DNA of 28,917 nucleotides. Origin: an uncultured Aliarcobacter sp. (GTDB taxonomy: Bacteria > Campylobacterota > Campylobacteria > Campylobacterales > Arcobacteraceae). Position 1 is the stretch's first letter. Each line of letters starts with the position of its first letter. The position numbers and the translations under genes are program-made. Under the pieces are notes generated by a model, which made no database searches, was not told where the DNA came from, and was given only the letters and a program-made list of their open reading frames with translations. Below, piece after piece: positions 7,547 through 16,883 of this stretch. The stretch spans positions 1 to 28,917 of the forward strand of contig CANRCH010000003.1 in NCBI GenBank assembly GCA_947629065.1, given 5' to 3'.

Positions 7547-8549
7547 GTTTTCGTTTTAAGAAAATTATCTTTTCATTCCCAATATAATTTTCATGCATAA
7601 TTTCAAAATCTAAATCTAGTTTTATATTTGTATTAACTCCATCTCTTATTTTTGGATTTACAATTAACACTATAAAATCCAATCTTTTTTGTAATTTTTC
7701 AAGTAATGTATAAACACCTTCAACCATTACAAACTTGTAATCTTGAACTTTAAATAAATCATCACTTATAAATACTTTTCTCTTTGGAATAGAAAATAGT
7801 GGTATATTTGGATTAAAAACCTTGTTTTTGCTATAGATAAATATATCTGGATTTTTCCCTATTACATATCTTGTATCAAGAATTGGTCTATCGACTCTCA
7901 CACTATTTCCACCAATTAAAAGTAAATCAATTTTATCTCTTAAGCTATGTACATAAAGTTTTGCTCTATGACTTGAGATATTTCCATCAATCATACCGTT
8001 TAAAGTCTGTGCCATTTTAAAAAAGATGCAAGTTTTATTTTGCCAAGAGTAGAAAGGAAGAAGTAAATCATCGCCCTCTTTTTTTAAAACTTCACTTTTT
8101 ACTTCAATATTTGCATCTTTTAGAGTTTGTATTCCACCTTGTGCATTAATTGTTTCATCATTAGAGGATATTATCACTCTTTTTGGTTTTAAAATAGCCA
8201 AAAGTTTTGCACATGATGGAGTTTTTCCATCGTGATTACAAGGCTCTAGAGTTGTAAATATTTCACAATCATTGAAAAAGTTATTATGATTTTTTATTAA
8301 GAATTCGTGTATTTCTTTACTTGTGTTTAAAGCTTTTAATACACTATTTTGTTCTTGTGTTAGAAATGCAGTTTTAAGTGCATTTATTTCTGCGTGTGCT
8401 AAACCTGCTTCTTTATGTGCTTCGATTGCTAATAGTTTTCCATCTTTTACAATCACACATCCAACAGCAGGATTTGGGTAAGTTAATAATTGATATTTCC
8501 AAGCCTCATCAATGGCTAATTTCATATAGAAATTGTCATCAATTTTCAT
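7539..8549 (-). CDS. ribD: Bifunctional riboflavin deaminase/reductase RibD
   Basis: Catalyses two steps of riboflavin synthesis: deamination of the pyrimidine intermediate and reduction of its ribosyl side chain. The N-terminal deaminase domain has the zinc site H52-A-E54 (AHAEINALK) and C104/C113 in EPCNHDGKTPSC, with TYPNPAVGCV before it. The C-terminal half begins around residue 150 (FFKMAQTLNGMIDG) with the reductase pattern, including HSLRDKIDLLLIGGNSVRVDRP. At 336 residues it is slightly short for the family because the reductase end is compact. It is the last gene of the leftward array, 6 bases after rimP. Confidence 0.93.
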   Translation of the reverse strand: MKIDDNFYMKLAIDEAWKYQLLTYPNPAVGCVIVKDGKLLAIEAHKEAGLAHAEINALKTAFLTQEQNSVLKALNTSKEIHEFLIKNHNNFFNDCEIFTTLEPCNHDGKTPSCAKLLAILKPKRVIISSNDETINAQGGIQTLKDANIEVKSEVLKKEGDDLLLPFYSWQNKTCIFFKMAQTLNGMIDGNISSHRAKLYVHSLRDKIDLLLIGGNSVRVDRPILDTRYVIGKNPDIFIYSKNKVFNPNIPLFSIPKRKVFISDDLFKVQDYKFVMVEGVYTLLEKLQKRLDFIVLIVNPKIRDGVNTNIKLDLDFEIMHENYIGNEKIIFLKRKLS

Positions 8550-8555
8550 TAAATT

Positions 8556-8984
8556 CTACCACTCAAAATAAGTTGATGCACTTAAAATATCATTATACTC
8601 TAAATCTTTTGTCTCATTTTCTGTTTTTATAGTTATTTTATTTTCATCTGCAAAAATTAATTCACCTTGAAAAACTTCTAAATTTTTGTTTTTTACTTTT
8701 ACAAGTTCACCAACAGTTCCTAAAAAATGCTCATTTTTTCTTAATTTTCTTTCAATTCCAGGTGAGCTAACTTCAAGAAGATATTTTCCACTCATTGGTT
8801 CTTCAACATCTAAAATTGGAGAGATAAGTCTTGAAACTTCACTACATTTATCTAAACTAACTCCATTTGCAGCTGTAATAACCACTCTAAAAATATCTTT
8901 ACCGTGTTCTTTTACTCTTATAATATCATACAGTTTTACATCTAAGCTCTCAACTGCTAATTTTATTGACTCTTCTATACTCAT
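8556..8984 (-). CDS. rimP: Ribosome maturation factor RimP
   Basis: Needed for 30S subunit maturation. The 142 residues show both RimP domains. The N-terminal domain has [19 protein letters not shown] and the hallmark [16 protein letters not shown]. The C-terminal Sm-like barrel covers about residues 90-140. The start overlaps the rbfA stop by 4 bases and ribD follows 6 bases after the stop. The order infB-rbfA-rimP is reversed relative to the E. coli rimP-nusA-infB-rbfA order but typical for this phylum. Confidence 0.93.
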   Translation of the reverse strand: MSIEESIKLAVESLDVKLYDIIRVKEHGKDIFRVVITAANGVSLDKCSEVSRLISPILDVEEPMSGKYLLEVSSPGIERKLRKNEHFLGTVGELVKVKNKNLEVFQGELIFADENKITIKTENETKDLEYNDILSASTYFEW

Positions 8985-9349
8985 TCTTCACTACTTTTTG
9001 TTTTTTTATCTTTGTTTATTATTGCAAATAGATCTTCTATATGTTTTGAATTTTCTAATGATGTATCAACTTCAAATCTAAAGTTTGGACATTTGTACCA
9101 ACCAGTTGCAGTTAATACATCACTTTTTATTCTACCATTTGCTTTTTGTAAAGAGTAGATAACCTCTTTTATCTCTTTTTTATCAAAATCACTTCCATCA
9201 AAATATACAATTGCGTCATATTTTCCTTTTTTACAATTAACTCCTGTAATTGCCAAAGAGTTAATCAAAGAGTTATCTAAATGAGATAAAGCTTCAGGAA
9301 TTAACTCCATTAAAAGTGATTCAGTTCTTTGTAGATTTATACTTTTCAT
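8981..9349 (-). CDS. rbfA: Ribosome-binding factor A
   Basis: Small KH-fold protein that binds the 30S subunit and helps 16S rRNA 5'-end maturation. It has 122 residues, the usual size. It begins [18 protein letters not shown] and contains the KH-type core [19 protein letters not shown] and the late segment [20 protein letters not shown] (the usual family end is P-L-F-D/E-S-D...I..L). It shares one base with the infB stop and overlaps rimP by 4 bases. Confidence 0.9.
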   Translation of the reverse strand: MKSINLQRTESLLMELIPEALSHLDNSLINSLAITGVNCKKGKYDAIVYFDGSDFDKKEIKEVIYSLQKANGRIKSDVLTATGWYKCPNFRFEVDTSLENSKHIEDLFAIINKDKKTKSSEE

Positions 9350-11979
9350 TAGTCGTCTATTGACACTTTCTCTTCAATTTGAATAAATGTTTCAATAAAA
9401 TCTCCAACTTTTATATCATTGAATTTTTCAAACATAATTCCACACTCGTAACCATTTCCAACCTCTTTAACATCATCTTTAAATCTTTTCAGTGATGATA
9501 TTTTTCCTGTATATGTTACAACTCCATCTCTAATAATTCTTGCGTGTCCACCTCGTATAACTTTTCCATCAGTTACTAAACAACCTGCAACAGTTCCTAC
9601 TTTTGGAACAACGAATGTATCACGAACCTCTGCTTGACCTGTATTTTCTTCTCTAATAACAGCATTCATCATACCAGAAAGTGCATCTTTAACATCATCA
9701 ATTAAATCATAAATAATTGAATAAGTATTAATCTCAACTCCATCTGCTTTTGCTTTTGCTTTAACAGTACCTGTTGGTCTTACATTAAATCCTAAAATAA
9801 TACAACCCTCACTTGCACTTGCAAGAACTATATCACTTTCAGTAATTCCACCAACAGCTGAGTGAACTATTTTTACTTTTACTTCATCATTTGCTATTTT
9901 TTCTAATGAACCTTTAATTGCTTCAAGTGTTCCACCAACATCAGCTTTTATAATAACTGGTAGTTGTTTGATTTTTCCTTCAGCTATAAGTCCACTCATC
10001 TCTTCAAGAGATACTTTTGTAGATTTTGACAACTCTTTAGCACGTGCGTGTTCTGCTCTTGTTGTTGCAATTTCTCTTACTTCTTTTTCATTATCCATAG
10101 CAACCATACTAGATCCAGTACTTGGAACTTCATTTAGTCCTAAAATTGTACCTGTTTCACTAAGTCCTAATTCTTTTACGCTATTTCCCATATCATCTGT
10201 AATTGCTTTTACTCTTCCAAATGTAGTATCACAAACAATATTATCTCCAACTCTTAAAGTTCCATTTTGAACAATAATGTTTGCAACAGGTCCTCTTCCT
10301 TTTTCTAATGAAGATTCAATAACAGTTGCTTTTCCTTTTGCACTTGGATCTGCTTTAAGCTCTAGTAATTCTGCTTGAATTAAGATGTTTTCAAGCAAAT
10401 CTTCAATTCCATCACCTGTTCTTGCTGATACTCCAATAAACTCTATATCTCCACCCCAATCAACAGGAGTAAGATTTTTTTCAGCCATTTGTGCTTTTAC
10501 CATATCTGGATTTGCACTTTCCTTATCCATTTTATTCATAGCAACAATAATTGGGCATCCACTTGCTTTTGCATGTGAAATAACCTCTTCTGTTTGTGCT
10601 TTTACTCCATCATCAGCTGCAACAACAATGATAATAATATCTGTAACATTTGCACCTCTTGTTCTCATGGCTGAGAATGCTTCGTGACCTGGAGTATCTA
10701 CAAAAGTAATTTTTTGTCCATTTTTTTCAATTGTATAAGAAGCTATATGTTGAGTAATTCCACCTGCTTCCCCTGATGCTACTTTTGAACTTCTAATTCT
10801 ATCAAGAAGTGATGTTTTACCATGATCTACGTGCCCCATTATTGTAATAACAGGAGGTCTTGTTACAAATGAACTTGTATCAATTTCTTCATCATAACTC
10901 TCTTCATAGTTTACATCTTCAAGTGCATCTTTAACAGTTACCTCTATTCCAAACTCTTCTCCAAGAATCTCTAACTCATCTTGCTTTAAAAAGTCATTTT
11001 TTGTAACCATCATTCCTAAATGAAATAGAACTGTAATTACTTCAGCTGGAGTTTTACCACAAGCTTCTGCAAACTCATAAACTCTAATATCTTCAGGAAT
11101 TGTAACTTCTGTAATCTCAACAGCTTCTCTTTGTCTTACAACTCTTTTCTTTCTTTTTCCTCTTTGAAGACCCTTTGGTGCATTTCCAAATGCAGCAGGT
11201 CTTGAACTTCTTGATTGATTTGCAGTATTAATTGGTTTTGGTTCATCAAAGATTTTAAAGTTATCTTGTAAATCCATATCAAGCATAACAACCTCTTCAC
11301 CTAAAAGTGAATCATCACTACTTCTGAAATCATCATTCTCTTTTACAACTTCAATTTTTTTACCATGCTCTTGTGCTTTAATTGGAGTTTTCTTTTTCTC
11401 TTTTTTAATTTTTGGTTTAGATTCGTAAGAAGGTTTTTCTGCAAAATCTTCTTTATCATCTTTAAAAATTTCACTTAAAGATTTTGTAGGTTTTTTTGCT
11501 ATTTCAACTTTTTGTTCTTCAATAGTTTTAACAGGTTCTTCAACTACTCTTCTTTTTTTAATAATAGTAAGACCTTTTCTCTTTGGTACAACTCTAGTAG
11601 GATTTTCTGGAATTTCTAGTTCTTCTTTTTTTACTGAAGCTTTTTCAATATCTTTTGCTTGTGTAACTTTTTTGATTTCAGGTTTTTTAATAGGCTCAAT
11701 CTCTTTTGCTTCATTTTTAACTTCAATCTCTTTAACTATTTCTTGCTCTTTTACTGTAGCCTCTTCACTAGGCTCTTTTTTGGCTTTTTCTGTTTTTACT
11801 TTTAACTTTGGACTTTTACCCGTTAAAATGTAATTTGTTATCTCTTCAGCCTCTTCGTATGAAACAGCAGCTTGTGCTGATTTTAGCTCTATTCCTAAAT
11901 CTTTTGCCTTTGATATTACATCTTGGCTCGTAGAACCAGCTTCTTCAGCTATTTCATAAACTCTTACTTTATCTGACAT
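9349..11979 (-). CDS. infB: Translation initiation factor IF-2
   Basis: GTPase that places fMet-tRNA on the 30S subunit and promotes subunit joining. The 876 residues begin with an IF2_N domain (RVYEIAEEAGSTSQDV), followed by a Lys/Glu-rich disordered linker. A second IF2_N domain lies at about 295-345 (DIRVYEFAEACGKTPAEVI). The G domain has G1 GHVDHGKTSL at about 380, G3 DTPGHEAF and G4 NKMDK, followed by the EF-Tu-like and IF2 C-terminal domains. ylxR overlaps its start by 11 bases; rbfA starts on its last base. Confidence 0.98.
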   Translation of the reverse strand: MSDKVRVYEIAEEAGSTSQDVISKAKDLGIELKSAQAAVSYEEAEEITNYILTGKSPKLKVKTEKAKKEPSEEATVKEQEIVKEIEVKNEAKEIEPIKKPEIKKVTQAKDIEKASVKKEELEIPENPTRVVPKRKGLTIIKKRRVVEEPVKTIEEQKVEIAKKPTKSLSEIFKDDKEDFAEKPSYESKPKIKKEKKKTPIKAQEHGKKIEVVKENDDFRSSDDSLLGEEVVMLDMDLQDNFKIFDEPKPINTANQSRSSRPAAFGNAPKGLQRGKRKKRVVRQREAVEITEVTIPEDIRVYEFAEACGKTPAEVITVLFHLGMMVTKNDFLKQDELEILGEEFGIEVTVKDALEDVNYEESYDEEIDTSSFVTRPPVITIMGHVDHGKTSLLDRIRSSKVASGEAGGITQHIASYTIEKNGQKITFVDTPGHEAFSAMRTRGANVTDIIIIVVAADDGVKAQTEEVISHAKASGCPIIVAMNKMDKESANPDMVKAQMAEKNLTPVDWGGDIEFIGVSARTGDGIEDLLENILIQAELLELKADPSAKGKATVIESSLEKGRGPVANIIVQNGTLRVGDNIVCDTTFGRVKAITDDMGNSVKELGLSETGTILGLNEVPSTGSSMVAMDNEKEVREIATTRAEHARAKELSKSTKVSLEEMSGLIAEGKIKQLPVIIKADVGGTLEAIKGSLEKIANDEVKVKIVHSAVGGITESDIVLASASEGCIILGFNVRPTGTVKAKAKADGVEINTYSIIYDLIDDVKDALSGMMNAVIREENTGQAEVRDTFVVPKVGTVAGCLVTDGKVIRGGHARIIRDGVVTYTGKISSLKRFKDDVKEVGNGYECGIMFEKFNDIKVGDFIETFIQIEEKVSIDD

Positions 11980-12244
11980 CTATTAGAATCTCCTTAAGTT
12001 GTATAAGATACTCATTTTTATTTTTACACTCTCTAAAAAGTAGATTTTCAAACTTTTTATTAAGTTTTTCATTTTTATTATTTAAAAAAGTTGTAGTACA
12101 CTCTTTGCAAATATAAAAACTTCTTCCAAAATTATTATATAAAATTAATCTATTTTCAAAACATCTTAATCTTATTAACTCATTTTGACCATATTTATTT
12201 CTACAAAAAATGCAAGTTCTTACTATTTTTTTCAAACTAGCCAA
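11969..12244 (-). CDS. YlxR/RnpM-family protein (DUF448)
   Basis: RNA-binding protein family encoded next to nusA/infB in many bacteria; the B. subtilis member is reported to bind RNase P RNA. The 91 residues hold the family core RTCIFCRNKYGQNELIRLRC and NNFGRSFYICKECTTTFL. Two CxxC pairs (CIFC and CKEC) could bind a metal. No methionine codon is available. The listed start is TTG at 12244 (ASLKKIVRTC), and a second TTG at 12235 gives KKIVRTC, closer to the usual N-terminus. A TATAAT box lies directly upstream, so the downstream TTG on a very short leader is a real option. It overlaps infB by 11 bases. Confidence 0.85.
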   Translation of the reverse strand: MASLKKIVRTCIFCRNKYGQNELIRLRCFENRLILYNNFGRSFYICKECTTTFLNNKNEKLNKKFENLLFRECKNKNEYLIQLKEILIDVR

Positions 12245-12246
12245 GC

Positions 12247-12252
12247 ATTATA
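12247..12252 (-). promoter_or_regulatory. Candidate internal promoter for ylxR-infB-rbfA-rimP-ribD (-10 box)
   Basis: On the minus strand the 38-base gap after thrB reads T-rich sequence, then TTTGGGTATAATGC. The perfect TATAAT at 12252-12247 would start transcription near 12240, inside or just before the apparent ylxR start. The GGG just before it could instead serve as a weak ribosome binding site for the TTG at 12244. Confidence 0.5.
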
Positions 12253-12282
12253 CCCAAATTTTTCTTAATAGCAAAAAAATTA

Positions 12283-13164
12283 TCAAAGTTCAACTTTTAC
12301 ACCTTGATTATCAAAATCTACCGTTAAAACCTTAAAGTGTGGAAACTTATTTTTTAAAGCAAGTTCAAGTTTTTTTGCATCTTCATTTAATGCCATTGAA
12401 AATAGTGTCGAGCCTGATCCTGAAAGTGTACTCATTAAAGCACCCTCTTTTAATGCTGTTTTCTGCACATCAAATAGCTCTGGCATATGTTTCATTCTAT
12501 ATTTTTGATGAAACACATCTTGTGAAGCATGTTTTAACATATCCCAGTTTTCACTCATGAATGCTGCTGTTAAAAGTGATGAGTGTGAAATATTAAACAC
12601 CGCATCCTCTTTTGAGTATTTAAAAGGTAATGTTTTTCTTGAAATTGCTGTCGAAATTGCTCTATTTGGAATTACAACAACAGCTTTTAGACTTTTTGGA
12701 AGAGATTTATTTATATATTTCACTTCATTTTCTTGTACACAAGCAACATTAAATCCTCCCATAACAGCTGGTGTTATATTATCTGGATGGTTTTCATAAG
12801 CAAGTGCCAAATTTAAAAGTTTATCTTTTTCTAACACTATTCCTTCAATTGCATAAGCACTTGCAATTGCTGAAACAATTACAGCTGATGAACTTCCAAG
12901 CCCACGTGATAGTGGGATTTCATTAAAAAATTCAAATCTAAAGTGTCTTTTTTTACTTGAAAGATTGTGATAAAAATCATTAAAAATAGAGATAAACATA
13001 TTATTATCTTTTAATGCAGGGTTATTTGCACCCTCACCTTTTAATGAAACACTATGAAATTTTGATGGTTTTATTATTACTTGATTTTTTAAATTTACTG
13101 CAATTCCTAGGCAGTCAAAACCTGGACCTAAATTTGCACTTGTAGCAGGAACGCTTACTCTCAC
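12283..13164 (-). CDS. thrB: Homoserine kinase
   Basis: GHMP-family kinase that phosphorylates homoserine for threonine synthesis. It has 293 residues. The N-terminus has [19 protein letters not shown], the ATP-binding loop is [16 protein letters not shown], and the late GHMP motif is [14 protein letters not shown]. It starts with GTG at 13164, chosen because AAGGAT lies 7 bases upstream and the family begins with this [10 protein letters not shown] sequence. It is separated by 12 bases from tsaB upstream. Confidence 0.96.
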   Translation of the reverse strand: MRVSVPATSANLGPGFDCLGIAVNLKNQVIIKPSKFHSVSLKGEGANNPALKDNNMFISIFNDFYHNLSSKKRHFRFEFFNEIPLSRGLGSSSAVIVSAIASAYAIEGIVLEKDKLLNLALAYENHPDNITPAVMGGFNVACVQENEVKYINKSLPKSLKAVVVIPNRAISTAISRKTLPFKYSKEDAVFNISHSSLLTAAFMSENWDMLKHASQDVFHQKYRMKHMPELFDVQKTALKEGALMSTLSGSGSTLFSMALNEDAKKLELALKNKFPHFKVLTVDFDNQGVKVEL

Positions 13165-13176
13165 TATTTATCCTTA

Positions 13177-13629
13177 TTATACTGCTGGTAAATTATATAT
13201 TGGCAGTGTATTTTTACTAAATTCTATATTTTTTATACTATTTGGTAATTTAAAATCTTGGATTTTACAAAATTCTGGCAAAAAATCTACTTTAATTGAA
13301 TCAGATTCTTTTATAAAATACTTTTTACCAAGTGCTTTTATTGGTGAATTTTGATTAAAAGTAAATCCATCAATAGCTAAAAATTCTATATTTTTTATTT
13401 GACAAAGTGTTTTTAAAAAAATATAAGCGATTTTTATAGACATAAAAGACCCTGGAGTGTTTACATAAGATATTGATTTTATCTCATATTTTTCTACTAA
13501 ATCTTTAAATAAAAGTGGTAGTTTATCAGATGTTAATCCATCTAGTTCTATCTTTTCAATTAACTCTTTATCTTTATAAATTCCAATTAAAAGTGGATTT
13601 GAAATTGTTATTACAAGAATATCAATCAA
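13177..13629 (-). CDS. tsaB: TsaB-like protein (tRNA t6A synthesis), short form
   Basis: The family partner of TsaD and TsaE in making threonylcarbamoyladenosine on tRNA. The protein has 150 residues, while TsaB in E. coli and B. subtilis is about 230, so only the N-terminal actin-like lobe remains. It shows the matching core: SNPLLIGIYKDKELIEKI at the N-terminus and the VNTPGSFMSIKIAYIFLKTL segment (family G-P-G-S-F-T-G-I-R). The start is TTG at 13629 with AAAGGAG upstream inside the lpxC end. It lies 2 bases after lpxC. Assignment rests on this motif and on gene order. Confidence 0.75.
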   Translation of the reverse strand: MIDILVITISNPLLIGIYKDKELIEKIELDGLTSDKLPLLFKDLVEKYEIKSISYVNTPGSFMSIKIAYIFLKTLCQIKNIEFLAIDGFTFNQNSPIKALGKKYFIKESDSIKVDFLPEFCKIQDFKLPNSIKNIEFSKNTLPIYNLPAV

Positions 13630-13631
13630 AA

Positions 13632-14537
13632 TTAACTAAGCTCCTTTGCGTATGCCATTTCAAATGTTTTTGCTTCACTTTTTGCCTCTTCAAGATCTAT
13701 TATTTCATAATTATCTTTATCTTCAAAAAGTTTTTTTGTTAAAAGATGATTTAAATAGTGGCTACCAGCAACTGCATCATACTCACCAACCATTGTATAC
13801 TCTAAAAGTGCCATATCTCCAATTGCATCAAGGATTTTATGTCTTACAAACTCATCATCATATCTTAAACCTTCAGGATTTAGAATCTTAGTTTCATCTA
13901 AAACTATTGCATTTTCCATAGATCCACCAAGTGCAAGTCCAATACTTCTTAAATATTGAACTTCATGTAAAAATCCAAAAGTTCTTGCTTTTGCAATGCT
14001 CTCTTTATACTCTTCAATTGAGTAATCAAAATGGAATTTTTGAGTTCCAATTGCTGGATGGTCAAATTTAATTTCAAAATCATAAACAATTCTATTTGAT
14101 GGTTTAAGACTTACTTTTTTTCCATCTTCTGTTGTAACAACAACCTCTTTTTTAATTTTTATTGCTTTTTTGCTTTTTTCTTGCTCTTCTATTCCAGCCT
14201 CTTCAAGTAACATACAATATCCAGCTGCACTTCCATCAAGAATTGGTATTTCATCATTATCTAAAACTATTCGTAAATTATCAATTCCATAAGCATATAT
14301 TGCACTTAAAAGATGTTCTATTGTTGAAACAACAACTCCATCTTTTCCAAGAACAGTAGCCATTTTAGTATCAACAACATACTCTTTTTTTAGTGGAATT
14401 GTTACACCCGCATCACTTCTATATATTACTATTCCACTATCATCTGGAAGTGGTTCTAACCTCATCTTTACAGGAACTCCTTTATGAAGCCCAATTCCAA
14501 CTATTTCTATATCTTTTTTTAAAGTTCTTTGTTTCAT
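13632..14537 (-). CDS. lpxC: UDP-3-O-acyl-N-acetylglucosamine deacetylase
   Basis: Zinc-dependent deacetylase that commits precursors to lipid A synthesis. It has 301 residues, the normal length. Zinc ligands by alignment are H75 (STIEHLLSAIYAYG), H233 and D237 (VRHKILDAIGD). The catalytic histidine is H260 (AVAGSHYLNH) and the general base is E74. It begins KQRTLKKDIEIVGIGLHKG. Its start overlaps the M23 peptidase gene by 4 bases. It confirms a Gram-negative envelope. Confidence 0.98.
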   Translation of the reverse strand: MKQRTLKKDIEIVGIGLHKGVPVKMRLEPLPDDSGIVIYRSDAGVTIPLKKEYVVDTKMATVLGKDGVVVSTIEHLLSAIYAYGIDNLRIVLDNDEIPILDGSAAGYCMLLEEAGIEEQEKSKKAIKIKKEVVVTTEDGKKVSLKPSNRIVYDFEIKFDHPAIGTQKFHFDYSIEEYKESIAKARTFGFLHEVQYLRSIGLALGGSMENAIVLDETKILNPEGLRYDDEFVRHKILDAIGDMALLEYTMVGEYDAVAGSHYLNHLLTKKLFEDKDNYEIIDLEEAKSEAKTFEMAYAKELS

Positions 14538-15931
14538 TTTTTATTTCCATCAATTATTTTAATTGCACTATTTATTGTATCTGTTAAATTTAGTTTCATC
14601 CAGTTTGCATCTAGCCACTCATTTGGATTTGCTTCTATTCCTTGAACTAATATTCCAAAGTGCAAGTGGTCTCCAAAAACTGCACCCGTTGCTCCTGTAT
14701 TTGCAATATGTTGTCCTCTAGTTACAAAATCTCCAACTTCAACACTTTGGCTACTTGTATGTGCATAAAGTGAAGATAATCCAAATCCATGATCAACTAT
14801 TAAGCTTTCACCATAAATTCCTAGATAGTCTTTAAATATAACCTTACCTGGATTTGTTACAATGATATCAGCTCTTTTTACACTTGCCCAATCCATTCCT
14901 AAGTGCCAAGCTTCATCTATTTTTTCATCATTATAAAAATAGTGTCTTCTTTCTCCAAACATTGCAAATGTTGCAGCATTTTTAAGTCTTACAAATGTTT
15001 TTACTTCAAATGGTACATCATTATTTACCATGTTTTTTCTTGTAACATCTCTCATAGTTTGAAGATTTTTTGCTCTTAAATCTTTGTTTGCCTTTACAAA
15101 AATATCTTGTGGTCTATCTGGAATTTCCATTTGACTTAATTCAAGAACATTTTGACTTACACTATAAACAAAATCATCACTAATTTTCAAGTTATCAATT
15201 TTTGGCTTGAAGCTTTGAATATAGTATGGAACTTTTGTCATAGTTTTATTTCCAGCTTTATCTAAAGCAATTATATTTACACCTTTAAACTCATTTATAT
15301 CAATTGGCCAAGTTATAATTGATATATAAAAATTATTTTTATGAAATGGAAATAGTTCAAATGTCTCTTCACCATTAAAACTAACATAAAAATCTTTTAT
15401 ATTTTCGTCATCTATCATAGCCACTAAAATTGCACTTCCGCCTTGTTTTATCATATATGAGTTTGAAATTACATCTACTTTTGGGCTTCTTTTATCTACA
15501 ACAATATTTGTTGATTTTTTAATCTTATTTCCTTGAAAAAAGTTCCATTTACTATTATCAATTGCTTCAATATTAATAGTTCCACTTGTACTTTTTGACA
15601 TAAAAGCCTCTTTTGGAGGTGTTAATGTTACGCCATATATACCTTTTTTACTATCTATTAATTCAGCTTGGCTTTGTAATTCATAAGAGTTTTGCCCATC
15701 ATCAAAATTTGCTTTAAAAGATTTAATTCCACTTTCATCTGAAACCATAAGCTTCAAAGGAGTTTTTGTATTCCAAAAAATCTCTTTTTCTTCAATCTCC
15801 TCTTCAAATTTTACAATTGGAGTATCCCTTTCAAAAGTTTTTGAAAAGAATATAAAACTAACAATTATTAAAATTAAAACAACTAATGCATAAACTAAAA
15901 TTTCTTTAAAACTTATTCTATTAAATCTCAT
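14534..15931 (-). CDS. Membrane-anchored M23 (LytM) metallopeptidase
   Basis: Probable periplasmic peptidoglycan endopeptidase. The 465 residues have one N-terminal signal anchor at about 10-30 (ILVYALVVLILIIVSFIFFS). A region of about 280 residues follows, rich in beta strands, with segments that look like Ig-type repeats (LIDSKKGIYGVTLTPP, VDKRSPKVDVIS). The C-terminal LytM domain has its zinc site HLGMDW at about 342, the GESLIVDHGFGLSSLYAH strand and DHLHFG at about 418. All expected catalytic residues are present, so it should be active. It overlaps lpxC (4 bases) and the DHH gene (11 bases). An M23 gene before lpxC is, as I recall, conserved in Campylobacter and Helicobacter. Confidence 0.93.
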   Translation of the reverse strand: MRFNRISFKEILVYALVVLILIIVSFIFFSKTFERDTPIVKFEEEIEEKEIFWNTKTPLKLMVSDESGIKSFKANFDDGQNSYELQSQAELIDSKKGIYGVTLTPPKEAFMSKSTSGTINIEAIDNSKWNFFQGNKIKKSTNIVVDKRSPKVDVISNSYMIKQGGSAILVAMIDDENIKDFYVSFNGEETFELFPFHKNNFYISIITWPIDINEFKGVNIIALDKAGNKTMTKVPYYIQSFKPKIDNLKISDDFVYSVSQNVLELSQMEIPDRPQDIFVKANKDLRAKNLQTMRDVTRKNMVNNDVPFEVKTFVRLKNAATFAMFGERRHYFYNDEKIDEAWHLGMDWASVKRADIIVTNPGKVIFKDYLGIYGESLIVDHGFGLSSLYAHTSSQSVEVGDFVTRGQHIANTGATGAVFGDHLHFGILVQGIEANPNEWLDANWMKLNLTDTINSAIKIIDGNKK

Positions 15932-16883
15932 AAATTTCCTTTAAAACTAAACTTTTTACTTCTTCTAAATCTTTATCATATATTGTACAACCAGCAGCAT
16001 TTATATGTCCACCGCCATTAAATATTTTTGCTATTTTCGATACATCAATATTTTCTTTACTTCTTAATGAAATTCTACAACTTTTATCTAACTCTCTTAT
16101 AAAAAATGCAATTTTTACAACACCTATTCTTAATATCATATCCAAAGCCTCTTCACAATCAATACTTTTTGCTCCTGTACTTTTAAACCACTCATTTTTT
16201 GCATAGATTGAAGCAACTTTTCCTTCCTTATGAAGTTCCAAACTATCTAAAATCTTGGGCAATATTCTATACTTTGCTAAGCTATCTTTTCGCAAAAAAT
16301 TCTCTGCAATATAAGAAGAATTTACACCACAATCAAGCAAATGGCTCATTTTTGAAAAAGTTTCTTTTGTGGTTCTTGGAAGTGAAAGCGCTTGAGTATC
16401 TGAATAGATTCCAGTATAAAGTGCTTCAGCACTATTTTTTGAAATTTTTAAATCATTGTATTTAAAAAAATCAAATATAATTTCAGATGTACTTGCCATT
16501 TTTGCATCAACTAAATTTATAGTTCCAAAATTTTCATTTGAAGCATGATGATCAAAATTTATTAAAGGTATGTTTTCATCTAACTTTATACCTAATCTTG
16601 AATATGCACCACAATCTACACTTATTGCTAAGTCAAAAAATGGCGGTAAAATATCTGTTATTTTATTAAATCCGTTTAAAAATTCAACATTTCTTGGAAT
16701 GTTTTTTCCTACATTGAAAACTTTATGTTTAATTCTATTTTCTATAAAAAAGTTTGATAGGGCTAATGCTCCACCAATTGAGTCTGCATCAGGATTTACA
16801 TGAGTTATTAGTAAAATATATCTAGAATTTTCAATTAACTCTAGTGCTTTTTGATATAAACTCTTTTCTATATTCAAAATCAA
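15921..16883 (-). CDS. DHH-family phosphoesterase, NrnA-like
   Basis: Likely degrades very short RNAs and/or 3'-phosphoadenosine 5'-phosphate. The 320 residues show the DHH metal motifs: H28, D32 and D34 in THVNPDADSIGGALAL, then D in SVDCG, the DHH triad in INFDHHASNENFG, and a later D in YSDT. The C-terminal DHHA1 domain ends with the substrate-binding FNGGGHINAAG. Size and layout match B. subtilis NrnA. It overlaps nadC by 4 bases and the M23 gene by 11. Substrate choice between nanoRNA and pAp is not visible in sequence. Confidence 0.9.
   Translation of the reverse strand: MILNIEKSLYQKALELIENSRYILLITHVNPDADSIGGALALSNFFIENRIKHKVFNVGKNIPRNVEFLNGFNKITDILPPFFDLAISVDCGAYSRLGIKLDENIPLINFDHHASNENFGTINLVDAKMASTSEIIFDFFKYNDLKISKNSAEALYTGIYSDTQALSLPRTTKETFSKMSHLLDCGVNSSYIAENFLRKDSLAKYRILPKILDSLELHKEGKVASIYAKNEWFKSTGAKSIDCEEALDMILRIGVVKIAFFIRELDKSCRISLRSKENIDVSKIAKIFNGGGHINAAGCTIYDKDLEEVKSLVLKEIYEI

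Noticed and set aside
9968..10687. Two 100-residue plus-strand ORFs opposite infB
   Set aside because: They overlap the G domain and following domains of IF-2 in antisense and have no ribosome binding sites or recognisable motifs.
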